A DNA stretch of 50,115 nucleotides, from the NCBI RefSeq assembly GCF_049808615.1, contig NZ_JBNCAN010000028.1, forward strand, positions 1 to 50,115, in the 5' to 3' direction. Below, piece by piece: positions 11,038-20,299 of the stretch; position 1 is the first letter of the stretch, and every line of letters starts with the position of its first letter. The DNA comes from Modicisalibacter sp049808615. Its GTDB lineage: Bacteria > Pseudomonadota > Gammaproteobacteria > Pseudomonadales > Halomonadaceae. The translations under genes were made by a program, and so were the position numbers. Below the pieces are notes generated by a model. It searched no databases, had not been told where the DNA came from, and saw nothing but the letters and a program-made list of their open reading frames with translations.

Positions 11038-12492
11038 ATGGCAAATGATAATCGTAAGCCCACAACCACGGATGCGGGCATTCCTGTCGCGAGCGATGAA
11101 CGCTCGCTATCCGTCGGTCCGGATGGTCCCATCGTGTTGCACGATCACTACCTGATCGAGCAGATGGCCCAGTTCAATCGGGAGCGCATCCCCGAGCGTC
11201 AACCTCACGCCAAGGGCAGCGGCGCTTTCGGTCATTTCGAGACCACCGAAGACGTTAGCCAATACACTAAGGCCGCATTGTTCCAGCCGGGCACCAAGAC
11301 CGATATGCTGGCACGCTTTTCCACCGTTGCCGGTGAGCGCGGTAGCCCCGATACCTGGCGCGATCCGCGCGGTTTTTCGCTGAAGTTCTACACCAGCGAA
11401 GGCAACTACGACATGGTGGGCAACAACACGCCGGTGTTCTTCATGCGCGATCCCATGAAGTTCCAACACTTCATTCGCTCTCAGAAGCGGCGAGCCGACA
11501 ACAACCTGCGTGACCACGATATGCAGTGGGACTTTTGGACGCTGTCGCCGGAAACCGCTCACCAGGTGACTTGGCTGATGGGGGATCGTGGCATTCCCAA
11601 GACCTGGCGCCATATGAACGGCTACACCAGCCATACTTACATGTGGGTAAATGCCCAAGGTGAACGCTTCTGGGTCAAGTATCACTTCAAGACGGATCAG
11701 GGTATCGAATTCCTGACCCAGGCAGATGCCGACCGGTTGGCCGGCGAGGACAGCGACTATCACATGCGTGACCTGTTCGGTGCCATTGCAGAGGGTAATC
11801 ATCCGAGCTGGACCCTGTATGTGCAGGTCATGCCCTTCGAGGAGGCCAAGACCTACCGGCTCAATCCCTTCGATCTGACCAAGGTATGGCCTCACGAGGA
11901 TTATCCGCTGATCAAGGTCGGCAAGATGACTCTAGATCGCAATCCGACGGACAATCACGCCGAGATCGAGCAGGCTGCCTTCGAACCCAACAACTTGGTG
12001 CCAGGCATCGGGCTTTCGCCGGACAAGATGCTGCTGGCTCGTGGCTTCTCTTACGCCGATGCCCACCGTGCTCGTTTGGGAGCCAATTACAAGCAGATTC
12101 CGGTGAATGCGCCCACCGCACCGGTGCACAGCTACTCCAAGGATGGTGCCATGCGCATCAACAAGGTTTCCGATCCGGTGTATGCGCCCAACAGCAAGGG
12201 CGGCCCGGCAGCGGACCCGGAGCGCTACCCGGAGGATACGACCTGGTACGCCGACGGCGAATTGATGCGTGCCGCCTATACCCTGCGTGAAGATGACGAC
12301 GATTTCGGCCAGGCCAATGCGCTGATCAATCAGGTGATGGATGACGCCGCGCGCGAACGACTGGTCAACAACGCAGCGGGGCATATCAAGGATGGTGTGA
12401 AAGAACCCGTGCTGTCCCGCGTATTCGAATACTGGAAGAATATCGATAAGGATATCGGTGCGCGCATTGAGAAAGCCGTGAAGGAAGGCTGA
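11038..12492 (+). CDS. katA: Monofunctional heme catalase, clade 3 (KatA type)
   Basis: A 484-residue small-subunit catalase that converts hydrogen peroxide to water and oxygen. Active-site residues are visible: H57 (RQPHAKGSGAFG), N130 (GNNTPVFFMRDP) and the proximal heme ligand Y339 (RGFSYADAHRARLG; the family usually has RLFSYxDxxRxRLG). The length and the C-terminus without a flavodoxin domain fit clade 3, which also binds NADPH. No signal peptide, so cytosolic. GGGAG precedes the ATG. It has a strong terminator behind it. Two differently built catalases (this and katG) in 6.7 kb suggest a strong peroxide defence. Confidence 0.95.
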   Translation: MANDNRKPTTTDAGIPVASDERSLSVGPDGPIVLHDHYLIEQMAQFNRERIPERQPHAKGSGAFGHFETTEDVSQYTKAALFQPGTKTDMLARFSTVAGERGSPDTWRDPRGFSLKFYTSEGNYDMVGNNTPVFFMRDPMKFQHFIRSQKRRADNNLRDHDMQWDFWTLSPETAHQVTWLMGDRGIPKTWRHMNGYTSHTYMWVNAQGERFWVKYHFKTDQGIEFLTQADADRLAGEDSDYHMRDLFGAIAEGNHPSWTLYVQVMPFEEAKTYRLNPFDLTKVWPHEDYPLIKVGKMTLDRNPTDNHAEIEQAAFEPNNLVPGIGLSPDKMLLARGFSYADAHRARLGANYKQIPVNAPTAPVHSYSKDGAMRINKVSDPVYAPNSKGGPAADPERYPEDTTWYADGELMRAAYTLREDDDDFGQANALINQVMDDAARERLVNNAAGHIKDGVKEPVLSRVFEYWKNIDKDIGARIEKAVKEG

Positions 12493-12516
12493 TCGCTTTT
12501 CACTCAGGCAAGTTTC

Positions 12517-12550
12517 AGGCCTGTTCACTGCAAGGTGAGCGGGCCTTTTT
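12517..12550 (+). terminator. Rho-independent terminator of the catalase gene
   Basis: AGGCCTG pairs with CGGGCCT, with inner pairing TCAC/GTGA, and is followed by TTTTT at 12546-12550. It lies 25 nt past the stop. Confidence 0.85.
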
Positions 12551-12605
12551 GTTGCTAATGTTTGTTGAGTACCGCAGCAAGCTCGAGGATCGGGAGGACA
12601 AGCGA

Positions 12606-13199
12606 ATGTCGGATACGATGCGCACACTGGTCGTGAAGGGAGATGAGCTGAAGCCCTGGCTGAGGGATGTCGCGGATCTTCGTATAGGAGTCTTTCGCGA
12701 CTTTCCTTATCTTTATGATGGCTCGCGGGACTACGAACAGGACTATTTGCGTACCTATACCGAGACAGACACGTCGATCTGTGTGCTTGCGCTGGACGGT
12801 GAGCGAGTGGTGGGGGCCTCCACAGGCCTGGCAATGGCAGATGAGACCAAGGAGTTTCGTCAGCCCCTTTGCGATGCCGGCTGGGATGTCGAATCGATTT
12901 TTTACTGTGCCGAATCCACTCTGTTGCCCGAGTATCGTGGGCGGGGGTTGTATCGGGCCTTTTTCGACGAACGCGAGGCCCATGCGCGCCGCCTAGGTAA
13001 ACGAATGAGTGTGTTCTGTGCGGTACAGCGTCCCGCCGATCATCCGTTGCGACCGGTCGGTTATCAGCCGCTGGATAGCATCTGGCAGCATTTTGGTTAC
13101 CAGCCAATACCTCATACGATGGCCACCTTTCGCTGGAAAGACATCGATCAAGTGCAGGAAACCGACAAGAATTTGCTGTTTTACCAAAAAATGCTGTAG
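12606..13199 (+). CDS. GNAT-family N-acetyltransferase
   Basis: A 197-residue soluble protein of the GNAT fold. The acetyl-CoA binding motif A is YRGRGLYRAFFDEREAHARRLGKR (near 118-140), preceded by a strand with VVGASTGLAM. It should transfer an acetyl group to an amine or small molecule; the substrate is unknown. An in-frame ATG at 12549 was rejected because it overlaps the catalase terminator, whereas GGAGG at 12593-12597 is placed correctly for the ATG at 12606. The FGYQP and YQPLD repeats near the C-terminus are notable but unexplained. Confidence 0.75.
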   Translation: MSDTMRTLVVKGDELKPWLRDVADLRIGVFRDFPYLYDGSRDYEQDYLRTYTETDTSICVLALDGERVVGASTGLAMADETKEFRQPLCDAGWDVESIFYCAESTLLPEYRGRGLYRAFFDEREAHARRLGKRMSVFCAVQRPADHPLRPVGYQPLDSIWQHFGYQPIPHTMATFRWKDIDQVQETDKNLLFYQKML

Positions 13200-13333
13200 T
13201 TCCCATGATGTGAATGAAAGGGTTGTCGGCACCTGAGTTTATCGATGACTGCAATTCAATGGCGTCGTGCAACACGTTCTACGACAGAGCCTTTAGATCG
13301 ACGATATTTTCTGACAAATCACACGGAGAAATG

Positions 13334-14800
13334 ATGAGCAATACCCAAGACACCGCCAGTACCCAAGGAGAGCGACGCTTCTTCGGCCATCCTTGGCCAC
13401 TTGCCACGTTATTCGGTATGGAGGTGTGGGAGCGCTTCTCCTTTTACGGGATGCAGGCGATCCTGCTCATCTATCTCTATTACGAGACGGCCCAAGGTGG
13501 ACTAGGCATCCGCCAGCCCGTTGCCATCGGTATCGTCGGGGCCTATGGCAGCGGTGTTTATCTAGCGGCAATTCTTGGGGGCTGGTTCGCCGATCGAGTG
13601 TTCGGCGCGGAACGCACGCTTTTCTACTCCGGCATCATTGTCATGCTGGGGCATATCGCCTTGGCGATTTTACCCGGCGTGTATGGCGTCACCACGGGTC
13701 TTATCCTCGTGGCCCTCGGCAGTGGCGGTGTCAAATCGACCTGTTCATCGCTGGTCGGTTCATTATATGAAGCCGGGAGTCCAAGGCGCGATGCTGGCTT
13801 TTCGATCTTTTATCTCGGTATCAATATAGGCGGGTTCGTCGGGCCACTGCTGACAGGGCTGCTGCAGCAGAACGCCGGCTTTCACTATGGCTTCGGTATT
13901 GCCGCTATCGGTATGGCGATTGGGCTCTTCCAATACGCCCAGGGGCGCAAGTTGCTTCCTGACTCCCAACGAAAACCCCCAATGCCGCTGGAGGCCGGAA
14001 GCGCCAAATATCATGTCGCGGGCGGTGTCATCGCCATCGCAATGCTATTACTGGCCATTAGCCTAGGCTGGGTTCGCGCCGACAACCTGGCGGACGTATT
14101 GCTGGGCATTATTGCGATCGTGTCCGCCATTTATTTCTATATCATTTTGCGTTCGAGTCGAGTCACTCCGGAAGAGCGCCGTCGGGTCTATGCCTTTGTT
14201 CCGCTGTTTCTGACCAGCGCGGTTTATTGGGCACTGTATAGCCAGTCCTACACCGTGATCACAGCGTTCTTCGATCAGCGAGTGGATCGCACGCTCTTTG
14301 GTTGGACAGTTCCAGTAGGTTGGCTGGTATCGATTCAGGCGCTGTCCGTCATCGTTTTCTCCGGTGTCTTTGCCTGGCTATGGACGACTCTCGGGAAGCG
14401 CCAGCCATCCTCCACAGCCAAGTTCATCATCGCAATGGTCATCATCGGACTCACTTTCCTGGGGTATCTTCCTTATCTCGGCGCCCAGGGGGAAAGCATG
14501 CCATTGATCATGTTGGTCATTTTGCTGATCGGCTTTACTGCCTCGGAGCTATGCCTGTCGCCCATTGGGCTTTCGGTATCCACCAAACTGGCCCCTGGCG
14601 CTTTTCAAACCCAGATGCTTGCGCTGTTTTTCATGTCCCTGGCGCTTGGATTTGCCGCAGGGGGCAAGCTGGGCACGTTTTATACAGAAGAGACGGAAGT
14701 GGGCTACTTCATCGCCATGGCGGTAATCGGGATGTTGACCGCTGTCTTGCTGTTGGTGTGTCTTCCCTTTATCAGGCGGGCGACTCAAGGCGCGGACTGA
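13334..14800 (+). CDS. POT-family peptide:proton symporter
   Basis: A 488-residue inner-membrane transporter with about 14 hydrophobic helices. The proton-coupling ExxER motif is present (EVWERFSFYG, near residues 28-37) as is the PTR2 signature FSIFYLGINIGGFVGPLLTG. It should import di- and tripeptides with protons, like DtpA or DtpT. The start was chosen for GGAG at 13325-13328, five bases before the ATG at 13334; an adjacent ATG at 13331 and a further upstream one at 13214 are less well placed. The next gene, a prolyl aminopeptidase, starts 45 nt after the stop on the same strand, which suggests a joint role in peptide use. Confidence 0.93.
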   Translation: MSNTQDTASTQGERRFFGHPWPLATLFGMEVWERFSFYGMQAILLIYLYYETAQGGLGIRQPVAIGIVGAYGSGVYLAAILGGWFADRVFGAERTLFYSGIIVMLGHIALAILPGVYGVTTGLILVALGSGGVKSTCSSLVGSLYEAGSPRRDAGFSIFYLGINIGGFVGPLLTGLLQQNAGFHYGFGIAAIGMAIGLFQYAQGRKLLPDSQRKPPMPLEAGSAKYHVAGGVIAIAMLLLAISLGWVRADNLADVLLGIIAIVSAIYFYIILRSSRVTPEERRRVYAFVPLFLTSAVYWALYSQSYTVITAFFDQRVDRTLFGWTVPVGWLVSIQALSVIVFSGVFAWLWTTLGKRQPSSTAKFIIAMVIIGLTFLGYLPYLGAQGESMPLIMLVILLIGFTASELCLSPIGLSVSTKLAPGAFQTQMLALFFMSLALGFAAGGKLGTFYTEETEVGYFIAMAVIGMLTAVLLLVCLPFIRRATQGAD

Positions 14801-14845
14801 GAGCCTGTCCACGGTCTACTGCACTCGCTGATGGAGCCTTTCACC

Positions 14846-16132
14846 ATGGAAATTGACGACTATCGCTTTTCCGGATTGCATGTCACCGATCATCATCTGG
14901 AGGTGCCGCTCGACTGGATGAATCCGGATGATGGCAGGATTATCTCCGTCTTCTTTCGGGAGATCTGCGATCCTGTGCAAAAAGACGCTCAACTTCCGCT
15001 GCTGGTGTTTCTTCAAGGAGGGCCCGGCGGCAAATCTCCCAGGCCCACCTCGAACGGCCCCGGTTGGCTATTGGAAGCAGTAAAGAAATACCGGGTCATT
15101 CTGCCGGATCAACGCGGCACCGGCCGAAGCAGCCGAATCACCGGTACCACCATGGAGGCGATGAATGATGCCCAGGCGGCCGCTGACTATCTTTCCCATT
15201 TCGACGCCCATGCCATTGTCTCGGATCTGGAACACATCAGGAAAAATGCCTATCAGGGCGCGTGCTGGGAAACCCTGGGGCAAAGCTACGGCGGCTTTCT
15301 GACCTTGACCTATCTTTCCTATGCACCACAAGGTCTTACGAAATGCTATATCGCCGGGGGCATTCCCAGCCTGTCCCCCAATGCTGACGAAGTCTATCGG
15401 CGCACCTATCCTCAGGTGGCAAAGAAGATGCGGGCCTACTACGCGCGCTTTCCCTCGGACGCGCAAAAGCTCAACGATATTGCCGATCATATTCAAGCCA
15501 ATGAGCCTCGCTTGCCCAATGGGGACGTGCTTACGGTCCGGCGTTTTCAGAGCCTGGGGCTCATGATCGGCATGGGAGACGGAGCGGAGCGGCTTCATTG
15601 GTTGATAGAAGAGGCTTTCGTCGATGAGCAAAAAAGCGAACTGAACCGTCATTTCCTCAATGAGGTGATGATGTTGACAGGCTTTGATGAAAATCCGTTG
15701 TTCGCCGCTCTGCATGAGCACATTTATGCATCGCCGGGTGCGCAGTGCGCCTGGTCGGCAGAGCGCGAACGACAGCGGCATCCTGAATTTTCCGAGGATC
15801 ATCGACCCCTTTATCTGACCGGGGAGATGATCTATCCGTGGATGTTCGAGGAGATAAGCGCTCTGAGGTCTTTCAAGGATGCAGTCAACGCGCTTGCCCA
15901 TAAACCGCTGCCCAGGGCCTTCTATGATCGAGAGCGACTGGCGCACAACACTGTGCCGGTAGCCGCCGCCATTTACTACGATGATATGTACGTCGATGTG
16001 GAGCTATCGCTGCCGACCGCCGAGGTGGTCGATAATCTGACCTATTGGCTGACCAACGAATTCGAACACGACGGCCTGCGGCAGGATTCAAAGGTCTTCA
16101 AGAAGCTGCAGTCTCTTGTGCAGAATCGGTAA
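14846..16132 (+). CDS. Prolyl aminopeptidase-like alpha/beta hydrolase (peptidase S33)
   Basis: A 428-residue alpha/beta-hydrolase that should release N-terminal residues, especially proline, from small peptides. The oxyanion motif is LQGGPGG, the nucleophile elbow GQSYGGF contains the catalytic serine, DQRGTGRSS is typical of proline iminopeptidases, the acid is probably in YYDDMYVD, and the base in EHDGLRQD. The size matches the larger ~430-residue type. There is no signal peptide, so it acts on imported peptides. The ATG at 14846 is preferred over 14831 because GGAG at 14833-14836 precedes it by nine bases. It probably forms an operon with the POT symporter upstream. Confidence 0.85.
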   Translation: MEIDDYRFSGLHVTDHHLEVPLDWMNPDDGRIISVFFREICDPVQKDAQLPLLVFLQGGPGGKSPRPTSNGPGWLLEAVKKYRVILPDQRGTGRSSRITGTTMEAMNDAQAAADYLSHFDAHAIVSDLEHIRKNAYQGACWETLGQSYGGFLTLTYLSYAPQGLTKCYIAGGIPSLSPNADEVYRRTYPQVAKKMRAYYARFPSDAQKLNDIADHIQANEPRLPNGDVLTVRRFQSLGLMIGMGDGAERLHWLIEEAFVDEQKSELNRHFLNEVMMLTGFDENPLFAALHEHIYASPGAQCAWSAERERQRHPEFSEDHRPLYLTGEMIYPWMFEEISALRSFKDAVNALAHKPLPRAFYDRERLAHNTVPVAAAIYYDDMYVDVELSLPTAEVVDNLTYWLTNEFEHDGLRQDSKVFKKLQSLVQNR

Positions 16133-16196
16133 TTTTGGTCGACACTGATCTCGGTGCTACAACAATAACCACCGTTTGTCGGAACAGGACGTCACC

Positions 16197-17513
16197 ATGA
16201 TTGCCTTGCGTTTGATTGTCTTCGGGTTTTTTGCATTTACTCTGGTGGGCTGCGGCGAAACGGCCAAGTTGCCGGTATCCGCCGGTACCGGGCCCAACCC
16301 GCAGCTACCCGAGCCCAATGAGACATTGATACCGACGGTGAATATTGCTCCGGCCACGGGATGGCCGTCCGGCGCCAAGCCGACGGCCATCGAGGGTGCC
16401 GAGGTGACCGCGTTTGCCGATGGGCTCGATCATCCACGCTGGCTCTATGTGCTACCCAATGGCGATGTCTTGGTGGCGGAAACCAACCGTCCGCCCAAGG
16501 AGGCGGGCGGCATCAGAGCCTGGGTCATGGGCTGGTTCATGAAGCGGGCCGGTGCCGGTGGCGAAAGTGCCGATCGCATCACCCTGTTGAGAGATGCCGA
16601 TGCCGATGGGGTGGCGGACCAGCGCTCGATCTTTCTCGAAGGCTTGCATTCGCCTTTCGGCATGGCGCTGGTTGGCAACGACTTCTATGTGGCCAATACG
16701 GACGCGGTGGTGCGCTTTCCCTATCAGGAAGGCCAGACGCTGATCACCGCACCGGGACAGAAGGTCGTCGATCTGCCGGCAGGTCCGATCAATCATCACT
16801 GGACCAAGAGCCTGATAGCGAGTCCGGACGGTGGCAGGCTCTATGTCGGGGTGGGCTCCAATAGCAACGTGGGCGAGAACGGGTTGGAAAACGAGGAAGG
16901 CCGCGCAGCGATCTGGGAGATCGATCCCGAAAGCGGCAAACACCGGGTCTTCGCCTCGGGGCTGCGTAATCCGGTGGGTATGACCTGGCAACCCGAGAGC
17001 GGCGCGCTCTGGGTGGCGGTCAACGAGCGGGATGAGCTGGGCAGCGATCTGGTGCCGGATTACATGACCTCCGTTCAAGACGGCGGCTTCTATGGCTGGC
17101 CCTTCAGCTATTACGGTCAGCACGTGGATGAGCGGGTAAAGCCGCAAAAGCCCGATCTCGTCGCCAGTGCCATCGTGCCGGATTACGCCCTCGGGCCGCA
17201 CACCGCGTCCTTGGGTCTGACTGCCGCGGAAGGCAATCGTCTGCCCGAACGGTTCAGCGATGGCATGTTCGTCGGCCAGCACGGCTCCTGGAATCGCAAG
17301 CCCCGCAGCGGCTACAAGGTGATCTTCGTACCCTTTGAGAACGGCATGCCCGCCGGCGAGCCGGTCGATGTATTGACCGGGTTCCTCGACGAGGAGGGTA
17401 AGGCGCAAGGCAGGCCGGTGGGTGTGGCCATCGATCAGCGGGGTGGATTGCTGGTGGCGGACGATGTGGGCAACGTTATCTGGCGGGTGAGTGATGGGGG
17501 TAAAAACAGGTAG
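16197..17513 (+). CDS. PQQ-dependent sugar dehydrogenase, lipoprotein
   Basis: A 438-residue secreted protein of the glucose/sorbosone dehydrogenase family (PF07995), a six-bladed propeller that oxidises sugars in the periplasm with PQQ. Residues 1-18 form a lipoprotein signal peptide with lipobox LVGC and acylated C19; the next residue, Gly, predicts transport to the outer membrane. Propeller features include DHPRWLYVLPNGDVLVAE, GPINHHWTKSL (likely catalytic His), YVGVGSNSNVGENG and FASGLRNPVGMTWQP. The start is set by AGGA at 16186-16189, seven bases before the ATG; an earlier in-frame start at 16176 would disturb the signal peptide. The true substrate is unknown. Confidence 0.88.
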   Translation: MIALRLIVFGFFAFTLVGCGETAKLPVSAGTGPNPQLPEPNETLIPTVNIAPATGWPSGAKPTAIEGAEVTAFADGLDHPRWLYVLPNGDVLVAETNRPPKEAGGIRAWVMGWFMKRAGAGGESADRITLLRDADADGVADQRSIFLEGLHSPFGMALVGNDFYVANTDAVVRFPYQEGQTLITAPGQKVVDLPAGPINHHWTKSLIASPDGGRLYVGVGSNSNVGENGLENEEGRAAIWEIDPESGKHRVFASGLRNPVGMTWQPESGALWVAVNERDELGSDLVPDYMTSVQDGGFYGWPFSYYGQHVDERVKPQKPDLVASAIVPDYALGPHTASLGLTAAEGNRLPERFSDGMFVGQHGSWNRKPRSGYKVIFVPFENGMPAGEPVDVLTGFLDEEGKAQGRPVGVAIDQRGGLLVADDVGNVIWRVSDGGKNR

Positions 17514-17601
17514 GCTTCTGGCTATGGAAGAGCTCACTTTGATCGCTGTTCACTGACGGTCAGCATCTCTTGCATATTTTATGACAACAGGGATGGCAAC
17601 C

Positions 17602-18213
17602 ATGATCCACACCATCGAATGCCGGTGCGGTAATCTGAAAGGCACGCTCGGGCCCGTCAATAACTTCATTCATTGCGTGTGCTATTGCACGGATTGTCAG
17701 GCGTTTCCCCGTTTCCTGGATCGGGAAAACGAGGTGCTCGACGCCGACGGTGGTACCGAACTCGTCCAAACCACCCCGGATAATGTGACGTTCAATGAAG
17801 GTACCGACAATCTGGCCTGCTTGCGGTTGACGCCAAAAGGGCTGCTACGCTGGTATGCCAGCTGTTGCAACATGCCTATTGCGAATACCCCGTCAAACTA
17901 CAATATGCCTTTCGTGGGATTGATCCATGCGTGTCTGCGGCCTGAATCGGGCTTTCTGGACTCTTCTCTAAATGAGGCTTTCGGCCCGGTGCGCATGCGG
18001 GTATTTACCAAATCCGCGCTGGGGGAGCCCAAGCCTTCGTCCCAAGGCCTGCTTGGCTGTGGCGCCCAGGCGGCTGGCATGATTACCAAGGCTCGTCTCG
18101 ATGGACGCTACAAACAGACACCTTTCTTCCATGCGCAGTCCGGTAAGTGTGTGGTCACCCCGACAATACTCAGCGAGCAGGAATTGAAGAGTGCAAAGAC
18201 ACCGTCCAACTAG
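17602..18213 (+). CDS. GFA-like zinc protein (DUF6151 type)
   Basis: A 203-residue cytosolic protein with the cysteine layout of the GFA/Mss4-like fold: IECRCGNLKG near the start, CVCYCTDCQAFPRFL at about 26-40, and YASCCNMPIANT further on. These usually bind a structural zinc. The family has no proven reaction here; glutathione-dependent formaldehyde activity is not assured by the fold. Three in-frame starts occur (17581, 17593, 17602); AGGG at 17589-17592 best serves the last one. Confidence 0.65.
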   Translation: MIHTIECRCGNLKGTLGPVNNFIHCVCYCTDCQAFPRFLDRENEVLDADGGTELVQTTPDNVTFNEGTDNLACLRLTPKGLLRWYASCCNMPIANTPSNYNMPFVGLIHACLRPESGFLDSSLNEAFGPVRMRVFTKSALGEPKPSSQGLLGCGAQAAGMITKARLDGRYKQTPFFHAQSGKCVVTPTILSEQELKSAKTPSN

Positions 18214-18237
18214 ACGGATATGAAAAGGAGTTGAATC

Positions 18238-18993
18238 ATGCGACTGCAACTGGCCACCTGGCAGGAAGTGGAGGCCTACCTCCAGCGCTCCACGGGCATC
18301 ATCATGCCCATCGGCTCCACCGAACAGCACGGGCCCAACGGGCTGGTAGGTACCGATGCGATCTGCCCCGAGGCGATTGCCTGGGCCTTGGGTGAGCGCC
18401 ATGATGTCTTGATCGGACCGACCCAGAACCTGGGCATGGCGCAGCATCATCTGGCCTTTCCGGGCACCGTCAGCCTGCGCCCCAGCACGCTGATCGAGGT
18501 GCTGCGGGATACTGTGAGCTCCTTGGCGCATCACGGCTTCACTCATGTGTTCTTCCTCAACGGCCACGGTGGCAATATCGCCACGGTGAATGCGGCCTTT
18601 GCCGAAATCTTGTCCGAGAGAAGCCTGTCCGAGCGCAGCCTGGGTGGGCAGCCGAATGGCGATCTGCAACTGACACTGTTCAACTGGTTCATGGGACGGC
18701 GTGGGCGCGAGATCGCCAAGGAGCTCTATGGCGATGCGGAAGGTGGCCACGCTACGCCTTCCGAGGTGTCACTGTCCTGGGCGGCCTATCCCGAGGCGGT
18801 CAAGGAAGCGGCCATGTCGCCCCATGTGGCTCCCGAGGGAAGCGCCCAATGCGATGCCTTGACCTTCCGAAAGCGCTTTCCGGATGGCCGCATGGGGTCG
18901 GCGCCGTCCTTGGCCTGCGTCGAGCACGGCCAGCGCTTCCTGGAAGCTGGGGTGGAAGATGCGTTAGAGGCGTATCGTGCTTTTTTGAGCTAG
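18238..18993 (+). CDS. Creatininase-family amidohydrolase
   Basis: A 251-residue cytosolic metal-dependent hydrolase. All expected metal ligands can be placed: E29 and H31 (GSTEQHGP), D40 (GTDA), H110 (NGHGGN) and E168 (AEGGHATPSE). The family includes creatininase and cyclic-amide or formamide deformylases, so creatinine is only one possible substrate. AAAAGGAG lies just before the ATG. It starts 24 nt after the GFA-like gene and may be cotranscribed with it. Residues 125-135 hold a small tandem duplication (LSERS-LSERS), probably in a surface loop. Confidence 0.85.
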   Translation: MRLQLATWQEVEAYLQRSTGIIMPIGSTEQHGPNGLVGTDAICPEAIAWALGERHDVLIGPTQNLGMAQHHLAFPGTVSLRPSTLIEVLRDTVSSLAHHGFTHVFFLNGHGGNIATVNAAFAEILSERSLSERSLGGQPNGDLQLTLFNWFMGRRGREIAKELYGDAEGGHATPSEVSLSWAAYPEAVKEAAMSPHVAPEGSAQCDALTFRKRFPDGRMGSAPSLACVEHGQRFLEAGVEDALEAYRAFLS

Positions 18994-19049
18994 ATGAATT
19001 CTGTCAAAGATCACACATTCCAAGAGATGATGTTTACAACGGAGCCAAC

Positions 19050-19448
19050 ATGACGTCCATTGCCAGGTCCATCATTGCCGTACTGGTCTTCGCTACATCA
19101 AGCTTCGCTGTTGCCGAATCCGATAATCCGGACCAGCAAAGATATCCGGATGTCGTCGGCGTTGAGGCCATGTCCAGCGGCGAGAATCGCTTCGATTTCG
19201 ACGTCACCGTGTCCTCACCCTACGATTCCACCAAGCGCTATGCGGATGCCTTTCGCGTCATGAGCGACGATGGCGACGTGTATGGTGTACGCGAATTGCT
19301 GCATGACCATGCAGATGAGCAGCCGTTTACACGACGCCTGTCTGGTGTCGATATTCCGCCGGAGGTGCGGGGCGTGATCGTACAGGCGCGGGACCAGGTT
19401 CACGGCTACGGCGGCGAGACCATGAGGGTCGAATTGCCCCGACGATGA
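19050..19448 (+). CDS. Hypothetical secreted protein
   Basis: A 132-residue protein that I do not recognise. Residues 1-22 form a signal peptide (MTSIARSIIAVLVFATSSFA, cleavage near AVA-ES). The mature part is polar, with strand-like segments (NRFDFDVTVSSPY, VIVQARDQVHGYGGETMRVELP) that could form a small beta-sandwich in the periplasm. There is no lipobox or metal motif. GGAG at 19041-19044 fixes the ATG at 19050. It ends 8 nt before the stop codon of the convergent YebC/YeeN gene, so the two genes are tail to tail with almost no gap. Confidence 0.7.
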   Translation: MTSIARSIIAVLVFATSSFAVAESDNPDQQRYPDVVGVEAMSSGENRFDFDVTVSSPYDSTKRYADAFRVMSDDGDVYGVRELLHDHADEQPFTRRLSGVDIPPEVRGVIVQARDQVHGYGGETMRVELPRR

Positions 19449-19455
19449 CTTCGGC

Positions 19456-20172
19456 TCATACCTCGGCGTTGTGATAGACGTTCTGAACGTCGTCCAGGTC
19501 GTTGAGCAGATCGAGGAGCTTCTCGAACATCGCCACGTCGTCGCCTTCCAGTGGCGTAGTGGTCTGCGGCAGAAACTGAATCTCGTCAATTTCGAAGTCG
19601 ACTTCGCCGAAGGCGTCGATCAGTGCCTGCCTGGTCTTGGCATATTCGGTATGGGGGGCGAACACGGTCAGGCGGCCGGCTTCGTTTTCGATATCCGTGA
19701 CGTCCACATCCGCGTCCATCAACGCCTCCAGTACGGCGTCTTCGTCGTTGCCGGCAAAAGCGAACACAGCGCAATGATCGAACAGATGGCTGACGCTGCC
19801 CGGCGTACCGATCTTGCTCTTGGTCTTGGTGAAACAGCCTCGCACATCACCGAAGGTGCGATTGGGGTTATCGGTCAGGCACTCGACGATCACCATGCAG
19901 CTACCGGGCCCAAAGCCTTCGTAGCGGGCCGGAGAGAAGTCCTCGCCGCCGGTACCAGCGGCCTTGTCCAACGCCTTGTCGATGACGTGGGAGGGCACCT
20001 GATCCTTCTTGGCACGATCGATCAGGCCACGAAGAGTCAGATTGCTCGCGGGATCGGTGCCACCGGCCTTGGCGCAGACGTAAATCTCGCGACCGTATTT
20101 ACTGTACACCTTGGTCTTGGCGTCGGCCGTCTTGGCCATGGATTCCTTACGGTTCTGGAAGGCCCTGCCCAT
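19456..20172 (-). CDS. YebC/PmpR-family regulator, YeeN type
   Basis: A 238-residue cytosolic protein of the YebC/TACO1 family, with the characteristic opening MGRAFQNRKESM and the blocks AKKDQVPSHVIDKALDKAAG, GPGSCMVIVECLTDNPNRT and KIGTPGSVSHLFD. The length equals that of E. coli YeeN. Members act as DNA-binding regulators or help ribosomes through proline-rich stretches; which role applies cannot be read here. The start is the ATG at 20172, preceded by AGGAACGCAAC on the minus strand; the frame is open further upstream but lacks family similarity there. Confidence 0.9.
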   Translation of the reverse strand: MGRAFQNRKESMAKTADAKTKVYSKYGREIYVCAKAGGTDPASNLTLRGLIDRAKKDQVPSHVIDKALDKAAGTGGEDFSPARYEGFGPGSCMVIVECLTDNPNRTFGDVRGCFTKTKSKIGTPGSVSHLFDHCAVFAFAGNDEDAVLEALMDADVDVTDIENEAGRLTVFAPHTEYAKTRQALIDAFGEVDFEIDEIQFLPQTTTPLEGDDVAMFEKLLDLLNDLDDVQNVYHNAEV

Positions 20173-20255
20173 GTTGCGTTCCTGTGACGTCGTGTTCGAA
20201 AGTTGGATTTTACGCAACGACGGAAACAGGGAACAGGGTTATTTACGCGGTAAGT

Positions 20256-20291
20256 CCTGAAGAGAATCTTGAAGAGGATCTTGAAGAAAGT
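20256..20291. repeat. Three tandem 12-nt repeats
   Basis: Units CCTGAAGAGAAT, CTTGAAGAGGAT and CTTGAAGAAAGT follow head to tail, with a decayed fourth unit at 20292-20303. They lie in the leader of the minus-strand YebC/YeeN gene and next to a long palindrome. The repeat could be an operator array or a slippage product. Confidence 0.5.
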
Positions 20292-20299
20292 CTCGATAG

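Noticed and set aside
11932..13275. Minus-strand frame of 447 codons across the catalase end and the acetyltransferase
   Set aside because: It runs through the catalase terminator and is antisense to two supported genes.
18604..18645. Tandem LSERS duplication in the creatininase-family protein as a repeat system
   Set aside because: It is only two short units in a probable surface loop, away from the metal ligands; ordinary replication slippage explains it.
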